33,726 bases of DNA. Source: Vicinamibacterales bacterium. Lineage in GTDB: Bacteria; Acidobacteriota; Vicinamibacteria; Vicinamibacterales; UBA8438. Below the pieces are notes generated by a model. The model worked only from the letters and a program-made list of their open reading frames with translations. It made no database searches and was not told where the DNA came from. The stretch lies in NCBI GenBank assembly GCA_937766455.1, contig CALLXD010000073.1, forward strand, positions 1-33,726. Reading direction: 5' to 3'. A program made the position numbers and the translations under genes. This document shows positions 25,574 through 33,232 of the stretch, one piece after another (position 1 is the first letter of the stretch; each line of letters opens with the position of its first letter).

Positions 25574-27004
25574 CTAGAATTGCACATCCCATTGAAGGCG
25601 CAGGCGATTGTCTAGAGCTTCGTCTGTCAGAAGAGCATCGTCAACGGTCAATCTCGAAAAATCGAGCGTCACCTTGCTGTCGTGACCATCGATGAACCAA
25701 TTGGCGCCAACCGTGACTTCTCTCCGGTCATTCTCGAAGATCCTGTTGCTCGCGTTCGGCTCATTCACATACGCATAGCGCATCGCCACCTCTAGGGGCG
25801 CGGGCACGGCCCGGAGCACATTGTGCAGGAAGTATCCTGCCTGAGCGTACCCACCGGTCAGGACATGCGTGCTGCCATCGGCATTGTCGTTGATGGTCTT
25901 GCGATGAAATTCTTGCTGAGCTGAAAAACCCCGGTGCTTGAAAGCGAATTCTTGCACGACCTGCTTGATCTCGAACTGGCCTGGGCCGGCGCTGCCAGGG
26001 CTGGCAAAACCATCGAGATTGCCGCAGCCGGATGAAGACCAACGCGTGCAGCTGCCGGTATTCGAAAAACCTGCGATCGCCAGACTCCCGGTTGGCTCCT
26101 CGGTAAACTCGACATCAGTTTGTCGGAAAGCAAGGTCTCGACCCATGAAATTCCACTGCAACCGTGCCGTATACAACAGATCAGCGTCAGTGTTGTTGAC
26201 GCCACGGCCCTCGCCGTTGAATACACCAGCGAAATAGCGCAAGTCGGCGGCCGTCTCCTGGAACAGATGTCCCCTCAGCTGCACACCCAACTGCCGGTCC
26301 ATTGTGAATACCCTATTCGCGATTGAGCGTTCGACGAACTGCTGCCGTCCAGAGGAATCAACGCGCTCACGGTTGAGGTCGATCTTCCACTGACCAAGGC
26401 GGAGTCCGAGCCAGTCCCATTTCGCGATGTCTATGCGGTAGTCAATGACCCGCGCACTTGCGGAAGCGCTACCGTCATCCACATCGCGGGAAGGCTGCAT
26501 GTCGACTTCCGTGTAGTAACGGATCCAGGGGTGCAAGCCGTGGCCGCCGACTTTCATGCGTAGTCGTCGTGCCTCGAAATTCGATTGGTCTTCAGCCTCG
26601 AAACTTGATACTTGCCTGGGATCAGACCGATACGGCGTCGTGAAACGCATCTGAGCCCGCAATTGGAAATTGGTCTGCCAATTCCCGTCGCGTGTCTCCA
26701 GTCGAAAGCCGCTGCTGGATCGACTCGCAATGACAGGGCTGCTGCTCTCCATCTGTTCGGCGACTTCAGCTTCGACGATCTTCGCGAGCACACTCTCCTC
26801 GACGGCGGCCCCGTCCAGGATGTCGGCACTGTCGATTGATTCCTGCTCGATGAGAACGTCGTACTGCGCCTGGGTTATCGCCCCGTTCCGAAGCAAGATA
26901 TCGAGCAGCTCTTTGTCGGCTGCGTATGCACTTGTTGCTGCCTGAGCCAGCAATGCTGCCAGCACGAGAAGCCTCAGCGTGGTCAGCGCCAGAATGCGTT
27001 TCAT
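25574..27004 (-). CDS. phosphate-selective porin O/P family protein
   Basis: This 476-aa outer-membrane porin has a signal peptide (LRLLVLAALLAQAATSAYA). A short helical periplasmic segment (LLDILLRNGAITQAQYDVLI) follows, typical of this family. The barrel includes RRLRMKVGGHGLHPWIRYYT, LGLRLGQWKIDLNRERVDSS, FTMDRQLGVQLRGH, FAGVFNGEG and EVTVGANWFIDGHDSKVTLD, and ends in LQWDVQF with terminal Phe. The family transports phosphate, pyrophosphate or other anions; the actual substrate is not known. The codon third positions look less GC-rich than in the sulfur and nitrogen genes, consistent with foreign origin. GGAG lies about 10 bp before the ATG. The gene appears complete. Confidence 0.88.
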   Translation of the reverse strand: MKRILALTTLRLLVLAALLAQAATSAYAADKELLDILLRNGAITQAQYDVLIEQESIDSADILDGAAVEESVLAKIVEAEVAEQMESSSPVIASRSSSGFRLETRDGNWQTNFQLRAQMRFTTPYRSDPRQVSSFEAEDQSNFEARRLRMKVGGHGLHPWIRYYTEVDMQPSRDVDDGSASASARVIDYRIDIAKWDWLGLRLGQWKIDLNRERVDSSGRQQFVERSIANRVFTMDRQLGVQLRGHLFQETAADLRYFAGVFNGEGRGVNNTDADLLYTARLQWNFMGRDLAFRQTDVEFTEEPTGSLAIAGFSNTGSCTRWSSSGCGNLDGFASPGSAGPGQFEIKQVVQEFAFKHRGFSAQQEFHRKTINDNADGSTHVLTGGYAQAGYFLHNVLRAVPAPLEVAMRYAYVNEPNASNRIFENDRREVTVGANWFIDGHDSKVTLDFSRLTVDDALLTDEALDNRLRLQWDVQF

Positions 27005-27224
27005 TGAGAAGGGCTCCGTAGAGTTGTTGGGTTTGGAATCGACGCGGCATTAACTCAGACAGCGCTCGGGCTCGACGACGGCTAGACGATCCCTGGCGCT
27101 GCGGACGATGCTGCCTCATACGTAGGATCAGGATAGCGATGCCGGGTTTCACACCTGTTACGGGAACGTTAATTCTGTGTGACCAACAGCCCACTGGCAC
27201 GCGCCGGCCCCCGTTTCGGACCAG
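27005..27224. other. non-coding upstream region of the O/P porin
   Basis: I see no protein-coding sequence in these 220 bp. It should contain the minus-strand porin promoter, but no box pair stands out. It ends exactly at repeat copy B, so part of the natural upstream region may have been lost. Confidence 0.4.
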
Positions 27225-27263
27225 AGGATGATAGGCGACATTAGAGCCGCCTCGACGTTGACC
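27225..27263 (+). repeat. junction repeat copy B (39 bp)
   Basis: It shares 38 of 39 bases with copy C (28088-28126): AGGAYGATAGG, the common core, then CGACGTTGACC. It joins the porin upstream region to the 3' end of the response-regulator fragment. Confidence 0.85.
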
Positions 27264-28092
27264 AGCTGCAGACACCGGCTCAGATGCTGCCTCCGCAACC
27301 GGATCGGCCACCGATGCAAACACGGGGTCCGGCGACTCCGGTACCGGCTCAGATGTCTCAACGACCGGGTCGGCGACTGGAGCAAATACAGAATCCGACG
27401 ACTCCGAGGCCGGCTCGTCAAGCGCCGCGGTTACTAGCTCAGACGGTGAGTCCGCGACCGGCTCGGCCACCGGCGCGAACACGGGCTCCAGCAGCTCCGG
27501 AACGGGCTCGTCAATGGGCTCGACGATCGGCGCGGACAGTCGCTCAGGCGGCGGCGGCGAAACTGGCTCCGTCGTAGCCGCCGTGTCCTCCGCAGCCGGG
27601 GCGCCCGGTTCGAGGGAGAGGTTTTCCAGTGCGCCTGCCAACGCGCTCAGGGCACCCTCAAGTGAATCGAGGTCCGGCGAATCTTCGGCCGGCGCCTCGG
27701 CCGCTCCGCGGTCGTTGTCGAGCAGATCAAGTGCCGCATCAACCCGGTCGAGGTACACGCTCACCGGATCCGGATCAGCGTTATCCAGACTCGCGGGCGA
27801 CTCCGTCGGCTCGTCCGGCACCGGTCGTGGGGTCGCGCGCGCCTCTTCCAGAGCCATGTTCTTGACGGGACGCCGGCGCGGCTCGAAGCCCGCTGGTAAC
27901 CCGCGGCCGGGGTCTGACTCCGCCTCATGGCCACCCTCCGCCCCCACGATGCCCACAGGCGCAGTCGGTGCGGCTGCTTGCCCGAGCAACTCCCGCACCC
28001 GCTTGATCACCTCTTGCGGCTCGAACGGCTTCACCAACACCGCGTCGCAGCCGGCCTTCGTAGCTCGATCTCCATCAACCGGCTCAAAGGAC
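27258..28092 (-). pseudogene. response-regulator fragment with acidic Pro/Ala repeat tail
   Basis: The minus-strand frame enters at repeat copy C with FEPVDGDRATKAGCDAVLVK and PFEPQEVIKRVRELLGQ. This is the last third of a CheY-like receiver, with the conserved Lys in VLVKPFEP. It continues into a low-complexity tail rich in Glu, Pro, Ala and Val. Imperfect repeats there are EPVFAPVAEPVADSPSE, DSVFAPVADPVVE and DPVFASVADPVAE. The phosphorylation Asp and the rest of the receiver are missing. On the other side the frame runs into repeat copy B and then nonsense. The piece is thus a captured or truncated internal segment, flanked on both sides by the same repeat in the same orientation. Confidence 0.75.
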
Positions 28093-28126
28093 GATAGGCG
28101 ACATTAGAGCCGCCTCGACGTTGACC
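28088..28126 (+). repeat. junction repeat copy C (39 bp)
   Basis: It is identical to copy B apart from one base and contains the 28-bp core shared with copy A. It joins the 5' side of the response-regulator fragment to the plus-strand hypothetical ORF that follows. Confidence 0.85.
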
Positions 28127-28263
28127 GCGGTCCACTGGATCAGTTTTCCGCCTCCAGGACCGCCTTCCGCCTCCGCGATCTCGACGAAGGAGGGCCACCG
28201 ACCGCGGTCACCGGCCCCTGTGATGTCTTCACGCTAGATACGAGCGCGATTCCTGTCGCGATC

Positions 28264-28779
28264 GTGGATTGCGGCCCGACGATCGTGGGGAACACCTCGG
28301 GCCACGTTCACCAGGGGCCGACGAACCGGTCACCCCTTGACATCGACTTCTCTTCGGGTATCGATCCGTCGGGGGGCGCCTTCTTCATGGGCCCGATCGG
28401 AATCGACGCAGTCGATCGGCTGAGGACCCCGAACGGACAAGACATTGTCGATATCGGCTTCCCGGACGGCGCCGTCTCCGGTGGTGGCCCGGACCAGTGC
28501 GTGTCCCGACCGACAGCCGCATGTTTCAAGGGCCGGTTCTCCGTCATGGTTCGAGGCATCGGCGGGGCATTTGTTCCCCCGCTCGTGAACGACACGGGTT
28601 CGGCCTACTTTGGGCAGCTGTTTGTCGTCGTCCTGGCTTCGCCCTTCGAAATCACCGCCACCTCGACAAACCGCTCTGGAGCTGGTGGTGAGACGATCAT
28701 TGTCACGGATCTAGAAACTGGGACGGTGCAACAACTTGTGATGCCGGCCGACGGAATCCTCCCGCGACTCCCGATCTAG
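28264..28779 (+). CDS. hypothetical protein, possibly 5'-truncated
   Basis: This 171-aa ORF starts at a GTG, but the frame is open back to 28108 inside repeat copy C. The coding-looking sequence (GPPTAVTGPCDVFTLDTSAI, then PVAIVDCGP) clearly extends upstream of that GTG. The true N-terminus is therefore probably cut off by the repeat. The protein is Gly-, Pro- and Asp-rich with three Cys, includes GIGGAFVPPLVNDTGSAYFG and a beta-rich end. No membrane helix or known domain is recognised. A secreted or surface beta protein is a guess. Confidence 0.45.
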   Translation: MDCGPTIVGNTSGHVHQGPTNRSPLDIDFSSGIDPSGGAFFMGPIGIDAVDRLRTPNGQDIVDIGFPDGAVSGGGPDQCVSRPTAACFKGRFSVMVRGIGGAFVPPLVNDTGSAYFGQLFVVVLASPFEITATSTNRSGAGGETIIVTDLETGTVQQLVMPADGILPRLPI

Positions 28780-28813
28780 TGTACTGCGCGAGTCCGACGA
28801 TCAGTACGAGAGC

Positions 28814-29074
28814 CTAGAGGACGCTCGGGTACTGGTCGTGAGGTGGACGCTGGAGCGGATTGTCGAGACTCGGCGTGCGGTCTGCCGGTGGCGGCTCGAA
28901 GAGCACGCTGGCAAATGCGCTCTTGACTGCCCAGTTGATGTTCTGCGGAATGGAGTCGGTTGCGCGAATGAACGCCGGGGCGGCGGCGGTCGCGACCACG
29001 ACCCCGATCACGTCGCCGCCCTCATTGACGGGCGGGCCACCAGAGTTTTCCGGCTGAACAGGTTGGGCCAGAGT
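28814..29074 (-). pseudogene. C-terminal fragment of a second S1C serine protease
   Basis: The minus strand reads PVQPENSGGPPVNEGGDVIG and VVVATAAAPAFIRATDSIPQ, then NINWAVKSAFASVLFEPPP. It carries the catalytic-Ser motif NSGGP and the end of an HtrA-like protease domain. It is a different gene from the fragment at 22274-22567, because the bases differ throughout the shared motif. Its N-terminal side is replaced, in frame, by a piece of waaA, creating a chimeric open frame of 170 codons (28814-29326). Confidence 0.75.
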
Positions 29075-29578
<504 letters not shown>

Positions 29579-29605
29579 TGAGCGTGCGGCTGAACAGGGG
29601 ACGTA

Positions 29606-29637
29606 GACGATAGCAGTTTTTAGAGCCCCCCCGACAC
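29606..29637 (+). repeat. degenerate junction repeat copy D
   Basis: GACGATAG-CAGTTTTTAGAGCC-CCCCGAC shares the two outer blocks of the repeat (GACGATAG and TTAGAGCC..CC.GAC) but differs in the middle. It again sits at a joint, between the gap fragment and the DUF1326 fragment. The relation to copies A-C is plausible, not proven. Confidence 0.4.
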
Positions 29638-29639
29638 AC

Positions 29640-29861
29640 CTCGACAGCTCTTTCAATGCCACTCCGCTCGCCGGGATCAGCTGGGCGATGCTGTGCCTCT
29701 TTCCGGGTGAGATCGCAGAGGGACACGGCACGCGCCCGATCATCGTCGACGAGAAGGCGGACGAGTCGCAGCGGCGCGCACTCGAGACGATCATCAGAAC
29801 TCTCGCTTCGGCCTCGAATGACCCCTTCTGCCACTCCGCCCTGGTGGACACATTCAGTTAG
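29640..29861 (+). pseudogene. DUF1326-like fragment
   Basis: The frame LAGISWAMLCLFPGEIAEGH, GTRPIIVDEKADESQRRALE, TIIRTLASASNDPF resembles the middle of DUF1326 proteins (WPGPIHEGNGT...DERADEAQREAL). Their N-terminal Cys-rich part and C-terminal barrel are missing here. It ends one base before the stop of the convergent SulP gene. Confidence 0.5.
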
Positions 29862-29862
29862 G

Positions 29863-31224
29863 CTACGCCCCCAGCACTTCCTTTGCTCTCGCACGGGAAC
29901 CATCGAAGAATCGCCCCAACACCCCATAGAGCAACAGCGCCGTCAGCACCCCGGTAAGGAAATCCGTCACCAGGACGACCACCGCCGTGTACACCATCAA
30001 GAAGACGTGGAATCGGCTGGTAACCATCACGATCGAAATCTCTTCACGTTTGACCATGTTGAACGCGATGTACGCAAGGATTCCGCCGATCGAGGCCATG
30101 GGGACGAGATCGAGGACCGATGCCAAATAGAAGGCCATCGCCAGCTTCAGAATGCACTTGAGGATGCCCGCCAGGGGCGTGACAGCCCCCACTTTGATGT
30201 TAGTCGCTGTTCGGGCGAGCGCTCCAGTGTGCGGAAACCCGTTCAACAGCGGGACGAACGTGTTCACCATGCCCTGGCCGAAGAGCTCCTTGTTGGGGTT
30301 GTAGGTCGTGCCCTTGTTGTGGGCCATGCGATCCGCCATACGAGAGCAGAGCAGCGACTCAACTGCGGCGACGAACACGATCGCGACCGTAAAGTAGAGG
30401 AGGTCGAAGGCGACGCTGGCGGACAGCTCCGGTATCACCGGCGGTGTGAACTTGAAGAATTCCTCGGTGGGGATCGGACCGTACTTGTCACTGGAGACAG
30501 TGAGCCCCACATCGGAAAGCAGGGTCTGTCCTAGCACATAACAGATCCCGACCGCGACCAGCGGGCCCGGAATGTAGACCGAGGTATTGATGAGCCACCG
30601 GGTGACGAAAAAAGTACCCAAAGCCAGAGCCAGCGACCACGGATTGAACTGATCGATGTTGGCCGCGATGACCCCAACCTTCGGCAGGAACGCATATGGG
30701 ATTTTTTCTTGAATGCCGAGCATGTCTCCGATCTGCGTCAACGCGATGGTGGCCGCGATCCCGATAGTGAAACCCACCACTATGGAATGCGGCACTTTTT
30801 GAACGAAGCTCCCGACCTTGAGGAAGCCCAAGACCATCAGGCAGATGCCGGCCATCACCGAGCATAGGATCAGCACGCCATAGCCCGCTGCGTACTCGGG
30901 TGAGGTGGGATCCGTACTCGCGGCTGCGTAGGTCGCCATCACACCGGCGATGATCGGAATGTAGGCCGCCGTCGGGCCGTAGACCTGATACTTGGATCCG
31001 CCAAAGAGCGAGCCAAGAAGACCCGCGAAGGCTCCGCCGACGATGCCGTGAACTGGGTGAAGGCCACTCGCAATCGCGAAGCCCATGGCCAGCGGAATGG
31101 CGACCATGGCGACGATGAGGCCGGCCGTGAAGTCGCGGAAGACGGTCTTCTGCCAACCCTGGGCCATATCTTCGTAGCGCCCATCGAAAAACGGATTTAA
31201 GAACAGTGCAAGGGATTCGCGCAC
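29863..31224 (-). CDS. SulP/SLC26-family anion transporter without STAS domain
   Basis: This 453-aa inner-membrane anion permease is of the SulP family (sulfate, bicarbonate or other anions; secondary transport). The N-terminal RDFTAGLIVAMVAIPLAMGF and KYQVYGPTAAYIPIIAGVMA match the SulP signature. VAAVESLLCSRMADRM and NGFPHTGALARTATNIKVGA belong to the conserved core. There are 10-14 membrane segments. The protein stops about 15 residues after the last helix, so the cytoplasmic STAS domain usual in the family is absent. GTG start at 31224 with AAGGA seven bases upstream. Sulfate uptake would suit the window, but the gene lies in the IS-bounded block and its substrate cannot be read from sequence. 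Confidence 0.88.
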   Translation of the reverse strand: MRESLALFLNPFFDGRYEDMAQGWQKTVFRDFTAGLIVAMVAIPLAMGFAIASGLHPVHGIVGGAFAGLLGSLFGGSKYQVYGPTAAYIPIIAGVMATYAAASTDPTSPEYAAGYGVLILCSVMAGICLMVLGFLKVGSFVQKVPHSIVVGFTIGIAATIALTQIGDMLGIQEKIPYAFLPKVGVIAANIDQFNPWSLALALGTFFVTRWLINTSVYIPGPLVAVGICYVLGQTLLSDVGLTVSSDKYGPIPTEEFFKFTPPVIPELSASVAFDLLYFTVAIVFVAAVESLLCSRMADRMAHNKGTTYNPNKELFGQGMVNTFVPLLNGFPHTGALARTATNIKVGAVTPLAGILKCILKLAMAFYLASVLDLVPMASIGGILAYIAFNMVKREEISIVMVTSRFHVFLMVYTAVVVLVTDFLTGVLTALLLYGVLGRFFDGSRARAKEVLGA

Positions 31225-31243
31225 GTGTAATCCTTCAACAAAC

Positions 31244-31259
31244 GATCGCCGGGGCGATC
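31244..31259. promoter_or_regulatory. inverted repeat upstream of sulP, candidate operator
   Basis: GATCGCC-GG-GGCGATC is a perfect 7+7 palindrome 19 bp before the SulP start. On the minus strand two TTGACT motifs precede it, so it lies where a regulator could block transcription. Confidence 0.4.
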
Positions 31260-31840
31260 AGTCAAGTAAGTCAATTTTGCCCTCCGTTTCGCGCGAGGTC
31301 GGCGAGCAGGTGGGCACGGCTTCGGCTAGACGTACCTTCTTGGGGAACCTCGGGGTCCGGCGGCCCAGATGGTCAATCCGTTTGGGCCGGACCTCGGGCG
31401 AGTGGGCGCGGGGGGGCAGAGAGACGAAATCGCGGCCACGGACGGCGCGGTCGATGGCAACGCCGGCGGCGTGACTGCCTGTCGAGCCGGCTGTCTCGAG
31501 CAAGCCCACCGTGGACACCGAATCGCGGCGACCGCGTTCAAGCTAGACCAGGCGACTTCGGCGATTCCGCCATTCGCAGGACGTCGGCTGGAGGCCGCGC
31601 GCGGGTGGTTGACACGACCGACGCCGGCCGCCGGCCTCACCATGCCACCGCACGAGAGCAGCGTGCATCCCACGACGATGACTCGTCCCAGCGGCGGCAA
31701 CACACCGCGGCGCCACGACGGACGTGATCGCTTTTCGGCAGACGAAGCGAACTCACCAGTCCGAAGGTGGATTCGTTCGGAGCCGCCGCTGGATTGCAGG
31801 GATGCCGTCATATGAATAAGCACCATACCTCAAAACGGCC
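31260..31840. other. region without recognisable genes
   Basis: Several long frames are open on both strands because of the high GC content. None reads like a known protein, and they overlap one another. The minus strand includes a short hydrophobic stretch (GRVIVVGCTLLSCGG) that could be a lipoprotein signal remnant. The sulP promoter should lie at the left end. Confidence 0.35.
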
Positions 31841-32357
31841 CTATCTGAGAGCATCTATCCGGGACGACGAACCCGTGGCCCTTGAATCTGTGTGGCCGGT
31901 GTTGCCACGCTCATTCGTCACCTGGCCGTCCATATTGACGCGGATGATTCGCGAGTTTGGGCCGTCGGTCATGTAGAGGGCGTCTTCACGCTCCACGTAG
32001 TACAAGCCCTGGATGACGCCCAGGTCGGTCCACTTGTCCAGGAAGCGCCCTTGCTGGTCAAAGACTTGTACGCGCTGATTCCTCCGATCCGCCACGTAGA
32101 CACGTCCCCGCACATCGATGGCCACATCGTGCACCAGGTCAAACTCGCCGTCGCCGGCCCCCTTGGTGCCCCACTGCCCGACATACTCGCCGTCATGGGT
32201 GAAGTGCACGACCCGTGAATTGCCGTAGCCGTCTGCTACCAGAAAGTCGCCGTTCGGCAGAAAACTCAGAGATGACGGCCGGTTGAACGCGTACTGGACG
32301 TCGTTGGTGCCGGCCGGCGAGCCGGTGCTAAGGATCATCAACATCCGGCCTTCCGGG
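31841..32357 (-). pseudogene. NHL-repeat beta-propeller fragment cut by the IS
   Basis: The minus strand reads FNRPSSLSFLPNGDFLVADG, YGNSRVVHFTHDGEYVGQWG, DVAIDVRGRVYVADRRNQRV and DALYMTDGPNSRIIRVNMDG. These are NHL blades as found in extracellular 6-bladed propeller proteins of the peptidyl-alpha-hydroxyglycine lyase type. The N-terminal part would lie to the right but is replaced by the right IS copy. After the last blade the C-terminus (TGHTDSRATGSSSRIDALR) looks like out-of-family sequence, so the 3' end is probably broken too. Confidence 0.75.
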
Positions 32358-32424
32358 TGACGTCCCCCCACATTTGAGTAGCACGCGGATTTAGAGTTCG
32401 ATCTCATGAGGAAGAAGATCGGAC

Positions 32425-32724
32425 GTGAAGAAGCGATTCACCGAAACGCAGATCATCGGGTTTCTCCGGGAGGCCGAGGCCGGCCTGCCCATCAAGCAGC
32501 TGTGCCGGAAGCACGGGTTCTCGGAGGCGAGCTACTACCTGTGGCGGAGCAAGTTCGCCGGCATGAGCGTCTCGGACGCGAAGCGGCTGAAGGAGCTGAC
32601 GACCGAAAACGCACGACTGAAGAAGCTGCTGGCCGAGTCGCTGCTCGAGAATGAGGTCACGCGAGAGGTGTTGCGAAAAAAGTGGTACCCGCACCAGCGC
32701 GTCGCACGGTGGTGCGGGACCTGA
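32425..32724 (+). CDS. IS3-family transposase OrfA (right copy)
   Basis: This 99-aa protein is nearly identical to OrfA of the left copy, with changes such as SKFAGM for SKFGGV and RVARW for RDARW near the end. It has the same HTH and leucine-zipper-like stretch. The slippery AAAAAAG (32676-32682) is intact, but the -1 frame runs into a stop within about 60 bases, so no full transposase can be made. Confidence 0.85.
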   Translation: MKKRFTETQIIGFLREAEAGLPIKQLCRKHGFSEASYYLWRSKFAGMSVSDAKRLKELTTENARLKKLLAESLLENEVTREVLRKKWYPHQRVARWCGT

Positions 32725-33118
32725 CCGGAGAACGGTTTGAGTGAGCGGCGCGCCCTGGCGGTGGTGCGCATGAGCGCCTCGTCACTGCGTGCCTCGCATC
32801 CTGCGCACCGACAATGGCGCGGAATTCTGTGGCCGCGCCATGCTGACGTGGGCGCACGAGCGTGGCGTCACGCTGCGGCCGATCGAACCGGGCAAGCCCA
32901 CCCAAAACGCTTTCATCGAATCGTTCAACGGGCGGTTCCGCGACGAGTGCCTCAACGAGCATTGGTTCACGAGTCTGGCCCACGCCCAAGCCCTCATCGA
33001 GGCGTGGCGCCGCGAGTACAACGAGGAACGACCGAAGAAAGGGCTGGGTGGGCTGACGCCTGCGGTTTATGCCAGGCGACTCGTCGCAGAACGGAGTACA
33101 GTCACCGTCGGACTCTAA
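32682..33118 (+). pseudogene. remnant of transposase OrfB (right copy)
   Basis: The -1 frame reads VVPAPARRTVVRDLTGERFE-stop because of an extra C. The central part with the first catalytic Asp is deleted. The end [11 protein letters not shown]...[17 protein letters not shown]...VTVGL is kept at 32789-33118. It is inactive. Confidence 0.85.
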
Positions 33119-33150
33119 ACCCAACCGCTACTCAAAGCGGGGGGACGTCA

Positions 33151-33154
33151 GAGA
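33151..33154. repeat. right half of the GAGA target duplication
   Basis: GAGA directly follows the outer end of the right IS copy and equals the four bases before the left copy (21065-21068). Joining the two outer flanks would restore an amtB-porin intergenic region. Confidence 0.5.
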
Positions 33155-33232
33155 ATCCATGTGTTGCGTGGCAACCCGATAGGGAGGAAGACGACGTCTT
33201 TGATGCGGACGCAGGATGACGGCGGAGCAAGA

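Larger units (their letters stand above)
32358..33150 (+). mobile_element. IS3-family element, right copy, internally deleted (793 bp)
   Basis: It has the same orientation and ends as the left copy (TGACGTCCCCCC ... GGGGGGACGTCA). It lacks the 412 bp equivalent to 21500-21911 of the left copy, joined as CACTGCG|TGCCTCGC, and has one extra base near 32724. Both ends and orfA are kept, so it could still be mobilised in trans. Inner flank CGGG, outer flank GAGA. Confidence 0.92.

Noticed and set aside
22563..28126. CRISPR array
   Set aside because: The repeat copies are 0.9 to 4.7 kb apart with gene fragments between them, not regular short spacers, and no cas gene is present.
27225..28126. Integron cassette with attC sites
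   Set aside because: The repeat is only 28-39 bp, with no R-box/L-box core (GTTRRRY), and no integrase is seen. The contained gene is truncated and on the opposite strand.
31326..31826. A minus-strand 166-codon frame with a lipoprotein-like stretch
   Set aside because: It has no known domain, overlaps several other open frames, and shows no ribosome site; described as a region without recognisable genes.
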